The notes: a model not told the origin generated them from the sequence alone. DNA of 64,000 bases from Gigaspora margarita (GCA_009809945.1 WTPW01000150.1:301551-365550), one strand, 5' to 3'; shown: positions 45,500 to 57,950, counted from the first letter of the stretch. Made by a program: numbers and translations.

Positions 45500-46467
45500 T
45501 AGAGGTCTTACTCATTCAAAAAATAAGGTTTCAAATATTCATTTGGTCAATCTTTTTAATATTCAAATATTCATTCAAAAATTTTGAAAATATTCAATAA
45601 ATATTCACTGAATATTTATTGAATATTAAATAAATAGTAATAAATGTCAAAAAAATCCAATATTTATATATATAATATAAAGTGGTATACTCAAAAACAA
45701 ATAATTTTAACAAAAATTTTTTTAAAAGATTTGTTGTCTGAATCCAAAGCTACAATTTTGTTGAAGTAGATATTTATTTAAGAGTTTTACTAAAATACAC
45801 CTATAGTGTTTTACACTATGTTACACAAAACTATTAGAATAGCCAATCAAAATTTAAGATCAGATGTAACATAAAATTTTTATTTTTTTGTTTATTTTTT
45901 TAAAAAAACTTTCATATCACAAAATTTTGCTTATGAAACCACCTTTGGGGCTCTAATAAAAAAAATTTCTTGCTAAATTTTGTATGTACTAATGCTTAGA
46001 TAAAATTCCAGGCCTCACTCTAACCCTAAAGTAATTAAAATTTAATTTTGTTTTGTAAATTTATTTTTTTGTTTTTGTTACACAGATTTGCAAATCTAAT
46101 TTACCTATAGTGGTAAAATACCATAAGTGCATTTTATATAATTGTTTTTATTTAATTTATAATTATAAAGATAATAATATTTTAAATTTTATATATATTC
46201 AAAAAATTTGGTATTTAATATATAAAAAATTAGTTATATATATTTTTTTAACTAATTAGAATTCATTATACAAAAATTAGCCAATCATATTTGATTATTA
46301 ATATCAAAATTTGCTACTTTTAATATAAACATATTCAATAAATATTCAATGAATATTTAGTGAAATTTTTAAATATTTGAATATTCATTTAGTAAAAATT
46401 TTATATATTCAAATATTCAAACATTCAGTAAATATTTGAATATAATATTTATCGGATCAGACCTCTA
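45500..46467. mobile_element. hAT-like element AE (968 bp) nested in AF
   Basis: Ends are TAGAGGTCTTACTC and TAGAGGTCTGATCCG (complement), with a perfect 8-bp duplication CCTGTTAC (45492-45499, 46468-46475). The interior is dominated by AATATTCA / TGAATATT words in both orientations. G2 (about 45793-46135) is nested within it. Duplicate at 53192-54159. Confidence 0.87.
45793..46135. mobile_element. hAT-like MITE G2 nested in AE
   Basis: It is related to G1: TTACTAAAATACACC end, TTATGAAACCACCTTTGG, CCTCACTCTAACCCTAAAG, and an inverted right end AATGCACTTATGG (complement). The octamer duplication is not clean, so the limits are approximate. It carries a CTAACCCTAAAG telomere-like word. Confidence 0.65.
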
Positions 46468-47559
46468 CCTGTTACTCATATATCTGGATATCCGCACAGT
46501 TATCTGCATGTTTAGATACTATAAATTTTTATAAATAACAATCTTTATCCATCAGTATTTAGGTGGATAACCTTACAGATATCCACAGGTATCTGCAGGT
46601 ATTAGAGATATCTGCAGGTAACTGAGCATAGTAGTTATTAAATTTGATTGGTCAACCATTGACACCCTGTATATATTATCTGACTTTGAACAAATTGTTG
46701 GTCATGAAAATAAATTGTTTGAAAAAACTAAATACATATTCAAAAGCTACACCTTTCACTTTATATACTGTCAAAATAATCACAAAAAGAAAAAAAAATC
46801 ATAAGGGTTAGATATATGACATTTTTTTTAAATTTAGTTGTTATTTATATTATATAAGAATCTCTAAAAGAAATAGTTTAATAATTGAGTTTGTTCTCAA
46901 AATTGATAGTACATATAGACTATACTTGTTAGAAGAAGTTGTAGATTTTAATATTGATAAAAGTTGAAACTAGTTTTAACTTTTGTAATCTTAAATCTGA
47001 TAAAGTAAAACTGAAAAACTTGTTGAAACTATTGGAAGTAAGGTTTGAGTTTCATGTACTTTATACTTGCAGTTGTTTTCTATACTTTTTGATTTATTTA
47101 TAGTATATTTAATTTGATTATTATTTTCTTATTATTTATTGTTGCAATTTAGTTTTGATACAAAGCTCTTTATACACGTATTTAATATATCATTATATAT
47201 TTAAAAAATTTAAGATATCAATATTTTTTTAAATCTAATCAAATTATATATATGGCAATAGCTATTAGCCAAAATAATCGATTATTATAATTATTAAAAT
47301 TTAAAAAATGGATTTTTTTATTTAATTAATACTGTATATTTTGTGAAATATTTTTTTTGGTTTATTTAATGTAAGCCTATTAGCTGAATGGAAGCCTGCT
47401 ATACTAACATCTATAGGGTATCCAGTTTATCCGGATATTCATAAATATTGGTTATCTGTAAGAGTTACCTGGTTATCTATAGGATTTATCCAGATATTCA
47501 CAAATAAAACTGATGGTTTATCTAAATACAGCTTTTATAAAACAGGTGCAGAAAAATGG

Positions 47560-47560
47560 N
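47560..47560. other. single N at the duplication junction
   Basis: It joins the truncated right end of AF (47559) directly to ATTAATTCTATT, the left edge of the duplicated block. This looks like an assembly join, not a sequenced breakpoint. Confidence 0.95.
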
Positions 47561-49408
47561 ATTAATTCTATTATTAATTCTATTATTAATTCTATTATTA
47601 ATTATTTTATATATGATAAATTTATGTTAACATGACTTAAATCATCAATTATAAATTCAAAAAAATGGCGTTAATCTTTGGGTAAATTACGAAATAACTA
47701 AATAACTAAATAACTAAATAATTAAAAAAATTTAAACAAGATTTTTCTAATTAAAAACTATTTTATAATATATACTTTATAATGTATAATTCGGTAATGA
47801 TATTTAAAATTACCACAAGTTTTTATAAAGAATACTGTAAATTTACAACATAAATCTAATGTTTTGCATGATCGGCGCTTTTATAGTTCTGCACTCTCCT
47901 GTTATATGCGCGTTATAAATTTGATTGACAGCCCCGAAATTATAAGTGACAGTTGCATTTATGTGATACGAATTCGAGTCTTCTCTAAAGATTTGATTGA
48001 TTTTAAGAAATATACGCGTAAAAAAATCGTTTTTTTAATTGATATTGTTCATTAAATTTAAGTTATAGACAATTTGTGGATCATTCATTGTATAAAAGTC
48101 AACCTTTATAAACTATATAAACTATATAAATTATATATTGATATAAACCATATAAAACTATATAATGATAGGAAAAATTCAGGGAATCAAAATAATGTTT
48201 AAAAAATAACTTTATTTCAACTTAAAAATCAAGTTAACCAAGTTAAAATCCTGTAAACTCGCATATTTCAACAATGTATATTTACTTTATGAACGAGATC
48301 TTAATTTTTTTTAGATAACATTAATCATTCTTTCTAAATAATTTACAATCTACTGTATTAATCAAAGAATTAAGTCAATTTCATAATATACTCGGTGTTA
48401 ATAAATAAATAAATAAATAAATAAAAATATAAAAGCGATTAATAATTATATTTACTTTAATTTAAGTCATGTATATACAGTATTACTTTTTTGACATAAT
48501 TGTACTCTTATTTTTAAAGTTAAAAAGTTAACGCATGACATAATAAGAAGATCTTTGTTGTACGTATGGGTGATCACTAAGTACTACGGGAAAATTATTA
48601 GCAACCATTCCCGATTTATTTCACTAAGAAAGATTATTTGAAGTTATTATCAAAATATAAAATGAAGTTAAAATTTTACACATCATATAAGATCATATAA
48701 GGAGGATTGTTAGTACGTGTATTAACGGGTCTACTTTAGCATAAGATATTAGGTGATATCAACAACTCCCTTAGTGATGCATCATATAATATAAATTAAT
48801 ACAAATATGGCTTGGTTTTTGACTAGAAAAACTTTGATAATTCGTTGATTTGTTCGATCGCGTTACACGTTTTATTTTTTACTCGTTCCTGAATAATGTC
48901 AGGGGTTTTAATCTTGTATATTCGTAATTCTGTTTGAGATTATTATGCTAATGTATAAAAGTAAAAGTAATGCATAATTTTAATATAATTTCATATAAAC
49001 AAAAAATTGCATTGAAGTAGTGTAGTGATTTTCACAACATACATACAGTACTTACAGTACTTGAATTACAGTACTTCAATTTTTCTTTATAAGCAAATGC
49101 TTTTTCCTCTCAAATCCTTACCTTTTTCATCTCTTTTTTTTTGTTGCATAATTTTTTGTAATCGACACTTTTTTATATACTTTCGTCTCTATCCATCTAA
49201 AAAAAAAAAAAAATATATCTCTTTGCTCTTTGTATTTAAAAGTTTTGAAATTTAAATTTGAATAATTCTACAAAAGAATTCTTGTTAAATAATATGTAAG
49301 TAATTTTCTATAAACACTAGGCTTGATATGAACAAAGCTGAACGCTAAACATGGCTTTTTATAATTATTTTAGAAAAAAAAATAAAATAAAATTTAGCTA
49401 TTTACACA

Positions 49409-50043
49409 ATGCAAGGCACATTCTATTATCCTTCTGAAGAAGTTTCGACACACTACGATCAATACTATCAAATTGAAAGATATTCTCAATTTCAAGATTC
49501 AAATTTATCACGTTACGGTCAACAAATCGAATCAGCTCCTTCGCATTTACCTTTATGCTCATGTTTTCATACTCCACAGTCGTTCGAAATCAACGCTCAA
49601 GCCCCCGTTTCTTTAAGATCGTCTTCATTTTTAGTACCAGCAAATTTATCACATTCATCACAATATGATTATCAAATGTTAAATTATACAAACAATCAAT
49701 TTACAAGTCCAAATATGCAATTACCATTTACACCTTTCCGTTCTTTTAAACGTCTTAATTCTTCAAATTCTTCGTTGTGTGTAAAAAAATCCGACGGAAC
49801 GACGACAAACATATTGAATGATGATGAATCTTTATGTGTTGAAGATCGTTTATCCGGAAATAAATCACGATACCTTGATCATCAAGGGTTATTTTCTCTT
49901 TTGGAGTCATACAGACAACATATGTCGTTAAATTTTTCATCAGCAAATACTATTATAGCAAAAACACGTAAATATATTTGTAACTACCCGAAATGTGGTA
50001 AAAGTTTTTCAACAAGGTTTGTGTCTAATGATAAATCTTTTTA

Positions 50044-50095
<52 letters not shown>

Positions 50096-50355
50096 ATCAG
50101 TTAGTTATCTTTAATACTTTAATATATTTAATATACTTATAAATAATGCGTTTTCAACATTGATACTTAAATAATAGCGGTCATCTAGCCCGTCATAACA
50201 AAATACATACCGGTGAAAAAAATTTTTCGTGTAAAATGCCGGGCTGCCCATCGAAGTTTTCGCGTCACGACAATATGATGCAGCACTACCGCACACACTT
50301 AAAAAGTCGAAGATCTGCAAAATCAAAAATGTCACGTGATATATTTTCATCGTGA
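49409..50355 (+). CDS. C2H2 zinc-finger protein, two exons, copy 2
   Basis: Exons are 49409-50016 and 50178-50355, intron 50017-50177, encoding the same 261 residues as 41717-42663 with no coding difference seen. The upstream region is identical except for one T-to-G change at 49143 in the leader poly-T tract. If the block is an assembly artefact this is the same gene counted twice. If real, it is a very recent tandem copy with complete promoter, leader intron and 3' flank. The protein layout is as in copy 1: Ser/Asn/Gln-rich N-terminal region, two C2H2 fingers with a TGEK linker, basic tail. Confidence 0.88.
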
Positions 50356-51446
50356 AATGAATATATTTTTTCTTTCAATAAGTTTAAGAGATATATTAAA
50401 GTAATTAGATAATGCAAGAATAGATAAAGTGACTTTATTATCTTTGATAATTTCATATCTTTATGCTATATAAAATTTCGACCAAAGTTTTGTCGTATAA
50501 GTTATACAATAAAATTTAAAATTAAGAATCATGAATATAGAGTTGTGTACACCAAATGTTATTTGCAGATTTAACCGTGGTACTATATAATCAACGTGCT
50601 ACATAAAAAAAAAAAGTAACTCGGTTACGCATTATTATTTTAAAAGCGTCAAAGTACGTAATAATTATATATAATTATGGTACGATAATCATCAACGTAA
50701 TTTTCCTCTTTAATAAAATATTTGACTAAATTTTGCATTTTGGCTAATCAATCAATCCCCGCATAACGGTAATGGGAATGATGATGCAAGTCCCAGGCTC
50801 TGGGACCCGAAGGAACAAATAATTTTATTAAAAATAAATTAGAATTTACATCTTTAATACACTTGTAACCAAAATATTCGGTTTGTTCATATGACTAATC
50901 TGCGAAGTAACCAACTTTTTTGAAAACGTACAGCTCAACTGCATTGAAATTTATAATTGCGCCGATTTTTTTTTTTATAATTTATATTAATTTAGTTAAT
51001 CCTGTTATTTAAAATTATTTATATTATTGAACTTTATATGTATTATATATTTTTATTGTATATTACGTAATTATATATTAGTTTTTATAGTAAGTTTTTT
51101 TAAATAAAAAATTTTTAATTTAATATATATATATATTTATTTATTTATTTATTTATTTATTTATTATATATAAATTTATTTTATTTTTTTTTTAAAAAAA
51201 ACAGCTGAAAATTAATATTATATACAGTATATTATATTGATATTTATTATTATACTGTAGTGCTTTTCAAATTACTGTAAGGGACGTGTCAGAGATTAGC
51301 TGGGATCAATTTTACTATAGAGCCCACCTCCCCTTCTGAGAAATTTAGTTATTCTAATACTATTCTGATTGGTTATATGTATATTTTTAGACTTTAGATT
51401 TTGTTCACCTTCCACCCTATGATATCAGCTGATATCCTAATCGCTT

Positions 51447-51810
51447 GATGATCGTCCACCACGAAGAATTCTAAATTTTTGCCATTTTTCGTGAATAAAT
51501 CTAAATTAACGTGTTTAAAAATGAAAATTCTCAAGATTCCCCATTATATTTCGATTCTTCAGTATTATCTCTAGTAATATGCTAACTTTGGTGGCGAGTT
51601 TGACATAAGATATCAATTTTCCAGTTTTTTTCTTTGTTAGTAGAGATTTTGATTTTATTTTGACAAACCAACTACTGGTTCTAATATACTACTAGAGGCA
51701 ATGTTGCAGAACAAAATATGATAGGAAATTTTATTTTTAAACACGTAAATTAGATTTATTCACGAAAAAATGCCAAATTTTTCGGATTTTTTCGTGATGG
51801 ACGATTATCA
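51447..51810. mobile_element. inverted element AD, copy in second block
   Basis: Identical to 43755-44118 at +7692. Confidence 0.7.
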
Positions 51811-52456
51811 GAAGCATGATAATCACAATAAGATAATTAAGTAAAATGATTTTTAAAAATTGAAATATAAAAAAAAAAAAAAATCTTATAATAAACGTTT
51901 AAACTAAAAAAAAAGTTTATTACAATACACTAATGTACGTGTATATATAAATATACTGTATATTATTTTAAAAACAATAATTTAACTAATTTAAAAAAAA
52001 ACGGCTAAAGTGTTTCAAAAAAAAGAGAAAGAACTAGCGAAAAAAAAAATCGTCAAAAAATTAATTTTTATATCATAATTTTATAACTATAAGAAAATGC
52101 AAACTTAAATAACTATATTATAAATTTTATTAATATGTATACCGATTTAATGTCTTGAATAAAAAAAATAGTCTAAATTTGATTTATGCTAAAAATTTAT
52201 TTAAAACGGTTTTGCTAAATTATATTAGTAGTGTTCAATACTATCTCAAAAACTAAGTAAGTAATTAATGTCTAATCTTCTAAGTAAAAATATTCAGCAA
52301 CCCAAAGAACTCACTCTAACTCTAGCAAATTTTATTTTAATATAGAATTTCTAATCCTAAATTTACTGATAAAATTGTTGTATTAAAAATATATAGATCC
52401 CTTATAGCAAAACAGAGCAATATAATTTTGAAAAAATCATATTTAAAATTATTATA

Positions 52457-52695
52457 TGGGTGCTAATAGAAACCAGGCAAATTGTTTCTAAGTAAAATTT
52501 TTTTAAACATTAAATTAAAATATCTTAACAACTATTAATCCAATTTTGATAAAAAATTTTATTTTAATCCTACATAATTATATAATTAAATAAAAAAATT
52601 ATCAAGATTGGCTTAATAGTTGTTAAATATTTTAACCTAAAGTTTAAAAAAGAATTAATAAAAATGATTTACCTTAGTTTCTACTAATACCCCTA
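52457..52695. mobile_element. TA element B3, copy in second block
   Basis: Identical to 44765-45003 at +7692, with TA on both sides. Confidence 0.78.
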
Positions 52696-53172
52696 TAGTC
52701 AATTTTACATATTTTTTAAACTATATTTTAGGCAAATTTGCTTGGAAAATTAAAAAAAAGTATTTATAATTTTTTAAATAAACCCAAAATTTATTAAGAA
52801 TATAGAGTATATTTTCTTTATAAAATACTTTTTTTAAAAAGAAAATTTTTTAAAGTTTATTAAAAAATTTTTAAACAATAAAACTTTAAAGTTTTTATTT
52901 AAAAATTTTTACTATAAAACTTTCTTTAACTTTTCTTAAATTTTATATATTTCTGTCTATATAAAATTTTTTATTTAATATAAGCCTTAATTTTTATAAG
53001 TATATAACAAAAGTTGCAATAATAAAAGTTGTAATTCTTTTTTTAAACTATAAAATTTATTAAAAGCAGGAGGTTAAAGCTAATATTTATTGAGATTACC
53101 AAGAATTAGTAAATACTTTTTGTTTAAATTTTTTTTTAAATTGTCTATTTTTAGCTTATAAACAATTTATAC

Positions 53173-55279
53173 TAGAGATTGGACCTGTTACTAGAGGTCT
53201 TACTCATTCAAAAAATAAGGTTTCAAATATTCATTTGGTCAATCTTTTTAATATTCAAATATTCATTCAAAAATTTTGAAAATATTCAATAAATATTCAC
53301 TGAATATTTATTGAATATTAAATAAATAGTAATAAATGTCAAAAAAATCCAATATTTATATATATAATATAAAGTGGTATACTCAAAAACAAATAATTTT
53401 AACAAAAATTTTTTTAAAAGATTTGTTGTCTGAATCCAAAGCTACAATTTTGTTGAAGTAGATATTTATTTAAGAGTTTTACTAAAATACACCTATAGTG
53501 TTTTACACTATGTTACACAAAACTATTAGAATAGCCAATCAAAATTTAAGATCAGATGTAACATAAAATTTTTATTTTTTTGTTTATTTTTTTAAAAAAA
53601 CTTTCATATCACAAAATTTTGCTTATGAAACCACCTTTGGGGCTCTAATAAAAAAAATTTCTTGCTAAATTTTGTATGTACTAATGCTTAGATAAAATTC
53701 CAGGCCTCACTCTAACCCTAAAGTAATTAAAATTTAATTTTGTTTTGTAAATTTATTTTTTTGTTTTTGTTACACAGATTTGCAAATCTAATTTACCTAT
53801 AGTGGTAAAATACCATAAGTGCATTTTATATAATTGTTTTTATTTAATTTATAATTATAAAGATAATAATATTTTAAATTTTATATATATTCAAAAAATT
53901 TGGTATTTAATATATAAAAAATTAGTTATATATATTTTTTTAACTAATTAGAATTCATTATACAAAAATTAGCCAATCATATTTGATTATTAATATCAAA
54001 ATTTGCTACTTTTAATATAAACATATTCAATAAATATTCAATGAATATTTAGTGAAATTTTTAAATATTTGAATATTCATTTAGTAAAAATTTTATATAT
54101 TCAAATATTCAAACATTCAGTAAATATTTGAATATAATATTTATCGGATCAGACCTCTACCTGTTACTCATATATCTGGATATCCGCACAGTTATCTGCA
54201 TGTTTAGATACTATAAATTTTTATAAATAACAATCTTTATCCATCAGTATTTAGGTGGATAACCTTACAGATATCCACAGGTATCTGCAGGTATTAGAGA
54301 TATCTGCAGGTAACTGAGCATAGTAGTTATTAAATTTGATTGGTCAACCATTGACACCCTGTATATATTATCTGACTTTGAACAAATTGTTGGTCATGAA
54401 AATAAATTGTTTGAAAAAACTAAATACATATTCAAAAGCTACACCTTTCACTTTATATACTGTCAAAATAATCACAAAAAGAAAAAAAAATCATAAGGGT
54501 TAGATATATGACATTTTTTTTAAATTTAGTTGTTATTTATATTATATAAGAATCTCTAAAAGAAATAGTTTAATAATTGAGTTTGTTCTCAAAATTGATA
54601 GTACATATAGACTATACTTGTTAGAAGAAGTTGTAGATTTTAATATTGATAAAAGTTGAAACTAGTTTTAACTTTTGTAATCTTAAATCTGATAAAGTAA
54701 AACTGAAAAACTTGTTGAAACTATTGGAAGTAAGGTTTGAGTTTCATGTACTTTATACTTGCAGTTGTTTTCTATACTTTTTGATTTATTTATAGTATAT
54801 TTAATTTGATTATTATTTTCTTATTATTTATTGTTGCAATTTAGTTTTGATACAAAGCTCTTTATACACGTATTTAATATATCATTATATATTTAAAAAA
54901 TTTAAGATATCAATATTTTTTTAAATCTAATCAAATTATATATATGGCAATAGCTATTAGCCAAAATAATCGATTATTATAATTATTAAAATTTAAAAAA
55001 TGGATTTTTTTATTTAATTAATACTGTATATTTTGTGAAATATTTTTTTTGGTTTATTTAATGTAAGCCTATTAGCTGAATGGAAGCCTGCTATACTAAC
55101 ATCTATAGGGTATCCAGTTTATCCGGATATTCATAAATATTGGTTATCTGTAAGAGTTACCTGGTTATCTATAGGATTTATCCAGATATTCACAAATAAA
55201 ACTGATGGTTTATCTAAATACAGCTTTTATAAAACAGGTGCAGAAAAATGGGTATCCAGATATCTGGGTCCAAACTCTA
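53173..55279. mobile_element. hAT-like element AF, complete (2107 bp)
   Basis: Ends TAGAGATTGGACC and TAGAGTTTGGACC (complement) are flanked by a perfect 8-bp duplication ATTTATAC (53165-53172, 55280-55287). About 13 bp of terminal inverted repeat and multiple subterminal TATCTGSAGGT / GGATATCC words fit hAT. About half of its length is the nested AE. The remaining interior (54330-55080) has no transposase-like frame, so it is non-autonomous. Confidence 0.9.
53192..54159. mobile_element. hAT-like element AE, copy in second block
   Basis: As 45500-46467, with CCTGTTAC at 53184-53191 and 54160-54167, and nested G2 at about 53485-53827. Confidence 0.87.
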
Positions 55280-55371
55280 ATTTATACTTTTTCTTATAAT
55301 ATAGAATTAAATTTTACTAAATTATAATTTTTATTTTTAAATATTAACAAATAAAATTTTATTTTGATATA

Positions 55372-55935
55372 TTTTTTTCTTCTTCGGTATACCACATACC
55401 AGATCTATGCCCCTATATTCTACAATTTGTCAATCTCTTAACATCAAGTTCCCACTATGAACTCTGACTTCTGGTCTTCCTGATCAACCTAACTGTAGAA
55501 GAGAAAGCCCCAAAGGACTGCTACTAAGATTAACATTCTCCAGATACCTTATAGCCCTAAAGATGATATTTTGCACTGATTACCGGAATAGTCAGATCAT
55601 TGTAAATAGCTCTAATAGGTCCAACACCAAACTGAAATTTAACCAATTCAGCTTGACGGCACTATGAGTTCATATAGTATGAATATTAGACTTAGATCTC
55701 ACATTATATCTTGTAAAACTTCAGTTATTCCAAATTGGGATCTAACTCATTTTGCATTACCACTACAGATTTGATAATAGCAACTGTCCAATTAAGTTTG
55801 TCCATAGATTAGTTCTCTAATCAGCTAGTTTTTTCATTATACCTCTAGTAATAGTTGAACTAGCAATTTTCAATTTGCAACCTGGGAATATAACCGCTAT
55901 GCTATTAGTCCACAAATCATATTTTAATATTTTAA
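55372..55935 (-). mobile_element. SINE-like element with tRNA-derived head
   Basis: M-element sequence stops at about 55371 and resumes at about 55936, so this is an insertion. Read on the minus strand it starts with a tRNA-like segment (55838-55915) and ends with an A-rich tail near 55372-55385. The head has a perfect Pol III A box TAGCATAGCGG (55894-55904) and a weaker B box, GTTCAACTATT (55850-55860), about 31 nt apart. Between head and tail are about 450 nt of unrecognised body. Target duplications are obscured by AT-rich flanks. Confidence 0.5.
55838..55915 (-). tRNA. tRNA-like sequence (pseudo-tRNA, loop reads GCA)
   Basis: The minus strand shows A box, a 7-nt loop TTGCAAA where an anticodon loop should be (GCA, Cys-type), then GTTCAACTATT as T-loop region. 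The stems have several mismatches, so it is not a functional tRNA. It is best read as the head of a SINE or a tRNA pseudogene. Confidence 0.35.
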
Positions 55936-56009
55936 TTTTTTAAAAAAGTAGATTATAAATATATTTATATTATTTTTTAGGCAAATTTGCTTAAATAAGC
56001 CTAAAAATT

Positions 56010-56600
56010 AAGAGATAATATAATTAGAACTCTGGATATCTCTAAAAACCATTTATCTTCTAACAAACTATACTTCAACCATGCCAATATTCACAACTTT
56101 TACTACTTCCTTCAATAAGAAAACTGCTCTGTAGAGAGCCTAACAAGATATTTCATCAAAAATATTTGTAAGCACATATTATAGCAATATAGTTTTCACA
56201 AAAGCATAGCTCAGAATAGTTACACTTCTCATATTACATAGATTAGAACACTACTTGGCTCTATTTTAACAATAAATAAAAGAGTTTCAACAATTTTACT
56301 AACCCCAAACTTAACTACCTAAAATCTTTCAAAACTAAAACCTTATTTAACAATTTGACTATATACTCATACCTGCATACTACATTTTTAAACACATTCT
56401 TCTCAGCTAACTACTTCGATTGCAGAAGGCCAAACTCTTCTTCTTATTGGAGAACCTGCCAATAACTCTCACTTATTAACCAAATTATTCACACAGCTAT
56501 TTCAGAAACTATCAAAAGCAGTAATTTAGATCTATTTTCTTTTCAAAACAATAGTCTTATTTAACTAATTTATATTTATCTCTCTTTCAACCCTATCCTA
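56010..56600 (-). pseudogene. eroded coding relic, unrecognised
   Basis: One minus-strand frame is open in long pieces separated by isolated TAA/TAG/TGA codons. The clearest piece (56315-56410) includes AEKNVFKNVVCRYEYIVKLL. Upstream pieces contain IIWLISESYWQVLQ and EEEFGLLQSK; downstream pieces contain NILLGSLQSSFLIEGSS. The stops are of the sort C-to-T decay would make. Protein-like composition over about 180 codons suggests a dead transposon gene, but I cannot name the family. Confidence 0.28.
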
Positions 56601-56759
56601 ACCTTCTTATATTCTTACTCTTTGAACTCTACTCTGAAGGGCCTTATCTCTACTCCTCTAATCCAATTAGTACAATTCCTTAATATACCCTATAAACAAA
56701 CATCCCAAATAATTATCAAAACTCTTAAGGTATCAGAAGAGTTCTATAAGCTAGAGATA

Positions 56760-57300
56760 TTAAGTAGTTCAGATGAACTGGGTTCAACCCTAGTTCAAAC
56801 TAGTTTTTTTTAGTAGTTCATTCAGAGAAAAATTAACTAGTAGTTTCTGAACCAGTTTCATAATCTAGTTCATAACTTGGTTTATAAATCTAGTTTAATA
56901 AATTTAATTTATAAAGCTAGTTTAGATACCTGGTTTATGAACTAGTAGTTTAACTATAATATATGTCTTATAAGTAGATCACACCAAATAATATATATAC
57001 ATGGTTAGAATCTTGTAAAAGTACAGGCTTTTATTAATACAATATCACTTATTATATTCAGTATATCTAAGTATATATTGTATATATTTAATAAAGTAAT
57101 AAATAAAATAAACTTAGTTCATAAACTTGAGCTTGAACTTAAAGCTGACCTGAAGTTTATGCTTTGAGTTTCTAAACTCAAGTTCAAATTCAAGTTTGAA
57201 CTTTAAGTTTATAAACTTCAGTTCAGTTTGTTTTTTTCTTTGAATTTCTTGGGACTGAACCAGGGCCAAACTGAACAAACCACTTAATATCCCTACTATA
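56760..57300. repeat. low-complexity AACTAGTTCA / AAGTTCAA tract
   Basis: Words such as TAGTTTATGAACTAG, AACTTGAGCTTGAAC and TAAACTTCAGTTCAG alternate in both orientations, like 14600-14810. The open frames 56622-56813 (+) and 57114-57305 (-) derive from it and are not called. Confidence 0.5.
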
Positions 57301-57490
57301 AACAAATATAAAAACTATACTGCTCATGAAAACCAACAATATTTGCTTTAAGAACAACAGGCCCAAACCAATGCAACTATGCTCTTTTTATTAAAAACAA
57401 TACTCATGCAAAATTTTTATCTATAACTATTTTTATAGTCTTTTAAACCAACTTTATATAGTGATTCCAATATATACCCACTAATAGACC

Positions 57491-57666
57491 AGGTCTCCAA
57501 AATATACATAGATAGGTAAGGTATTAGTTTGCTTATTTTTGGGGTTTTTATGCAGTTCTTTTCTATTTTTAATAATTTTTTGCTTATGTTTGAGGTTTTT
57601 TGTAGATCTTTCTATTTTTAGTAAATTTATAATTAACCTGGCCTATTTATATATATTTCGGGTCCT
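57491..57666. mobile_element. hAT-like MITE AH1 (176 bp)
   Basis: Ends AGGTCTCCAAAATATACATA and AGGACCCGAAATATATATAA (complement) are flanked by a perfect 8-bp duplication AATAGACC (57483-57490, 57667-57674). A related copy, AH2, is nested in AA2 at 60498-60688 with TTCAAAAT on both sides. Confidence 0.83.
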
Positions 57667-57879
57667 AATAGACCAAACCCTTTGCAAGATCAGTATCTGG
57701 TTCACTATATAGATCAAATATAGTACTCCTACAAATTACATTTTTGTCTATTCAAATCTAGATGAGTCTTGATGCATAAAATTTATATATATTTGTTACT
57801 GTACAATTTAAATGGTCCATAATATTCTATGTAACCACTTATATAAATTATTCAATAAAGATATAAGCAAGGCCTTACC

Positions 57880-57950
57880 TTAAAAAAAAAAAAATAAATA
57901 AAAAAAAATAAAAAAAAATAAAAAAATAAAAAAAATAAAAAAAAAAACTC
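57880..57950. repeat. A-rich microsatellite (AAAAAAATA)n
   Basis: Simple repeat of A runs broken by single T, abutting the degraded left end of X4. Confidence 0.85.

Larger units (their letters stand above)
39869..47559. repeat. 7691-bp block, copy 1 (duplicated at 47561-55251)
   Basis: Every landmark recurs 7692 bp to the right, including microsatellite and homopolymer lengths. The only difference I found is T at 41451 versus G at 49143, in a poly-T tract. The left edge lies inside a 12-bp tandem repeat (ATTCTATTATTA). The right edge is an abrupt stop inside element AF, next to the single N. Most likely two overlapping contigs were not merged. Confidence 0.9.
45481..47559. mobile_element. 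hAT-like element AF, copy 1, right end missing
   Basis: It begins TAGAGATTGGACC after ATTTATAC (45473-45480) and proceeds like the complete copy at 53173-55279, but stops 28 bp short of the right end at the single N. Subterminal repeats of the TATCTGCAGG / GGTTATCTGTA kind are present near both ends. Element AE is nested inside. Confidence 0.85.
47561..55251. repeat. 7691-bp block, copy 2
   Basis: Same sequence as 39869-47559 at offset +7692. Unlike copy 1 it continues past 55251 into the intact right end of AF with a matching target duplication, so this copy carries the natural right flank while copy 1 carries the natural left flank. All copy-1 features recur; only the main ones are listed again. 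Confidence 0.9.

Noticed and set aside
46640..47400. Possible transposase inside AF
   Set aside because: No frame over about 60 codons in either orientation and no recognisable motif; AF is non-autonomous.
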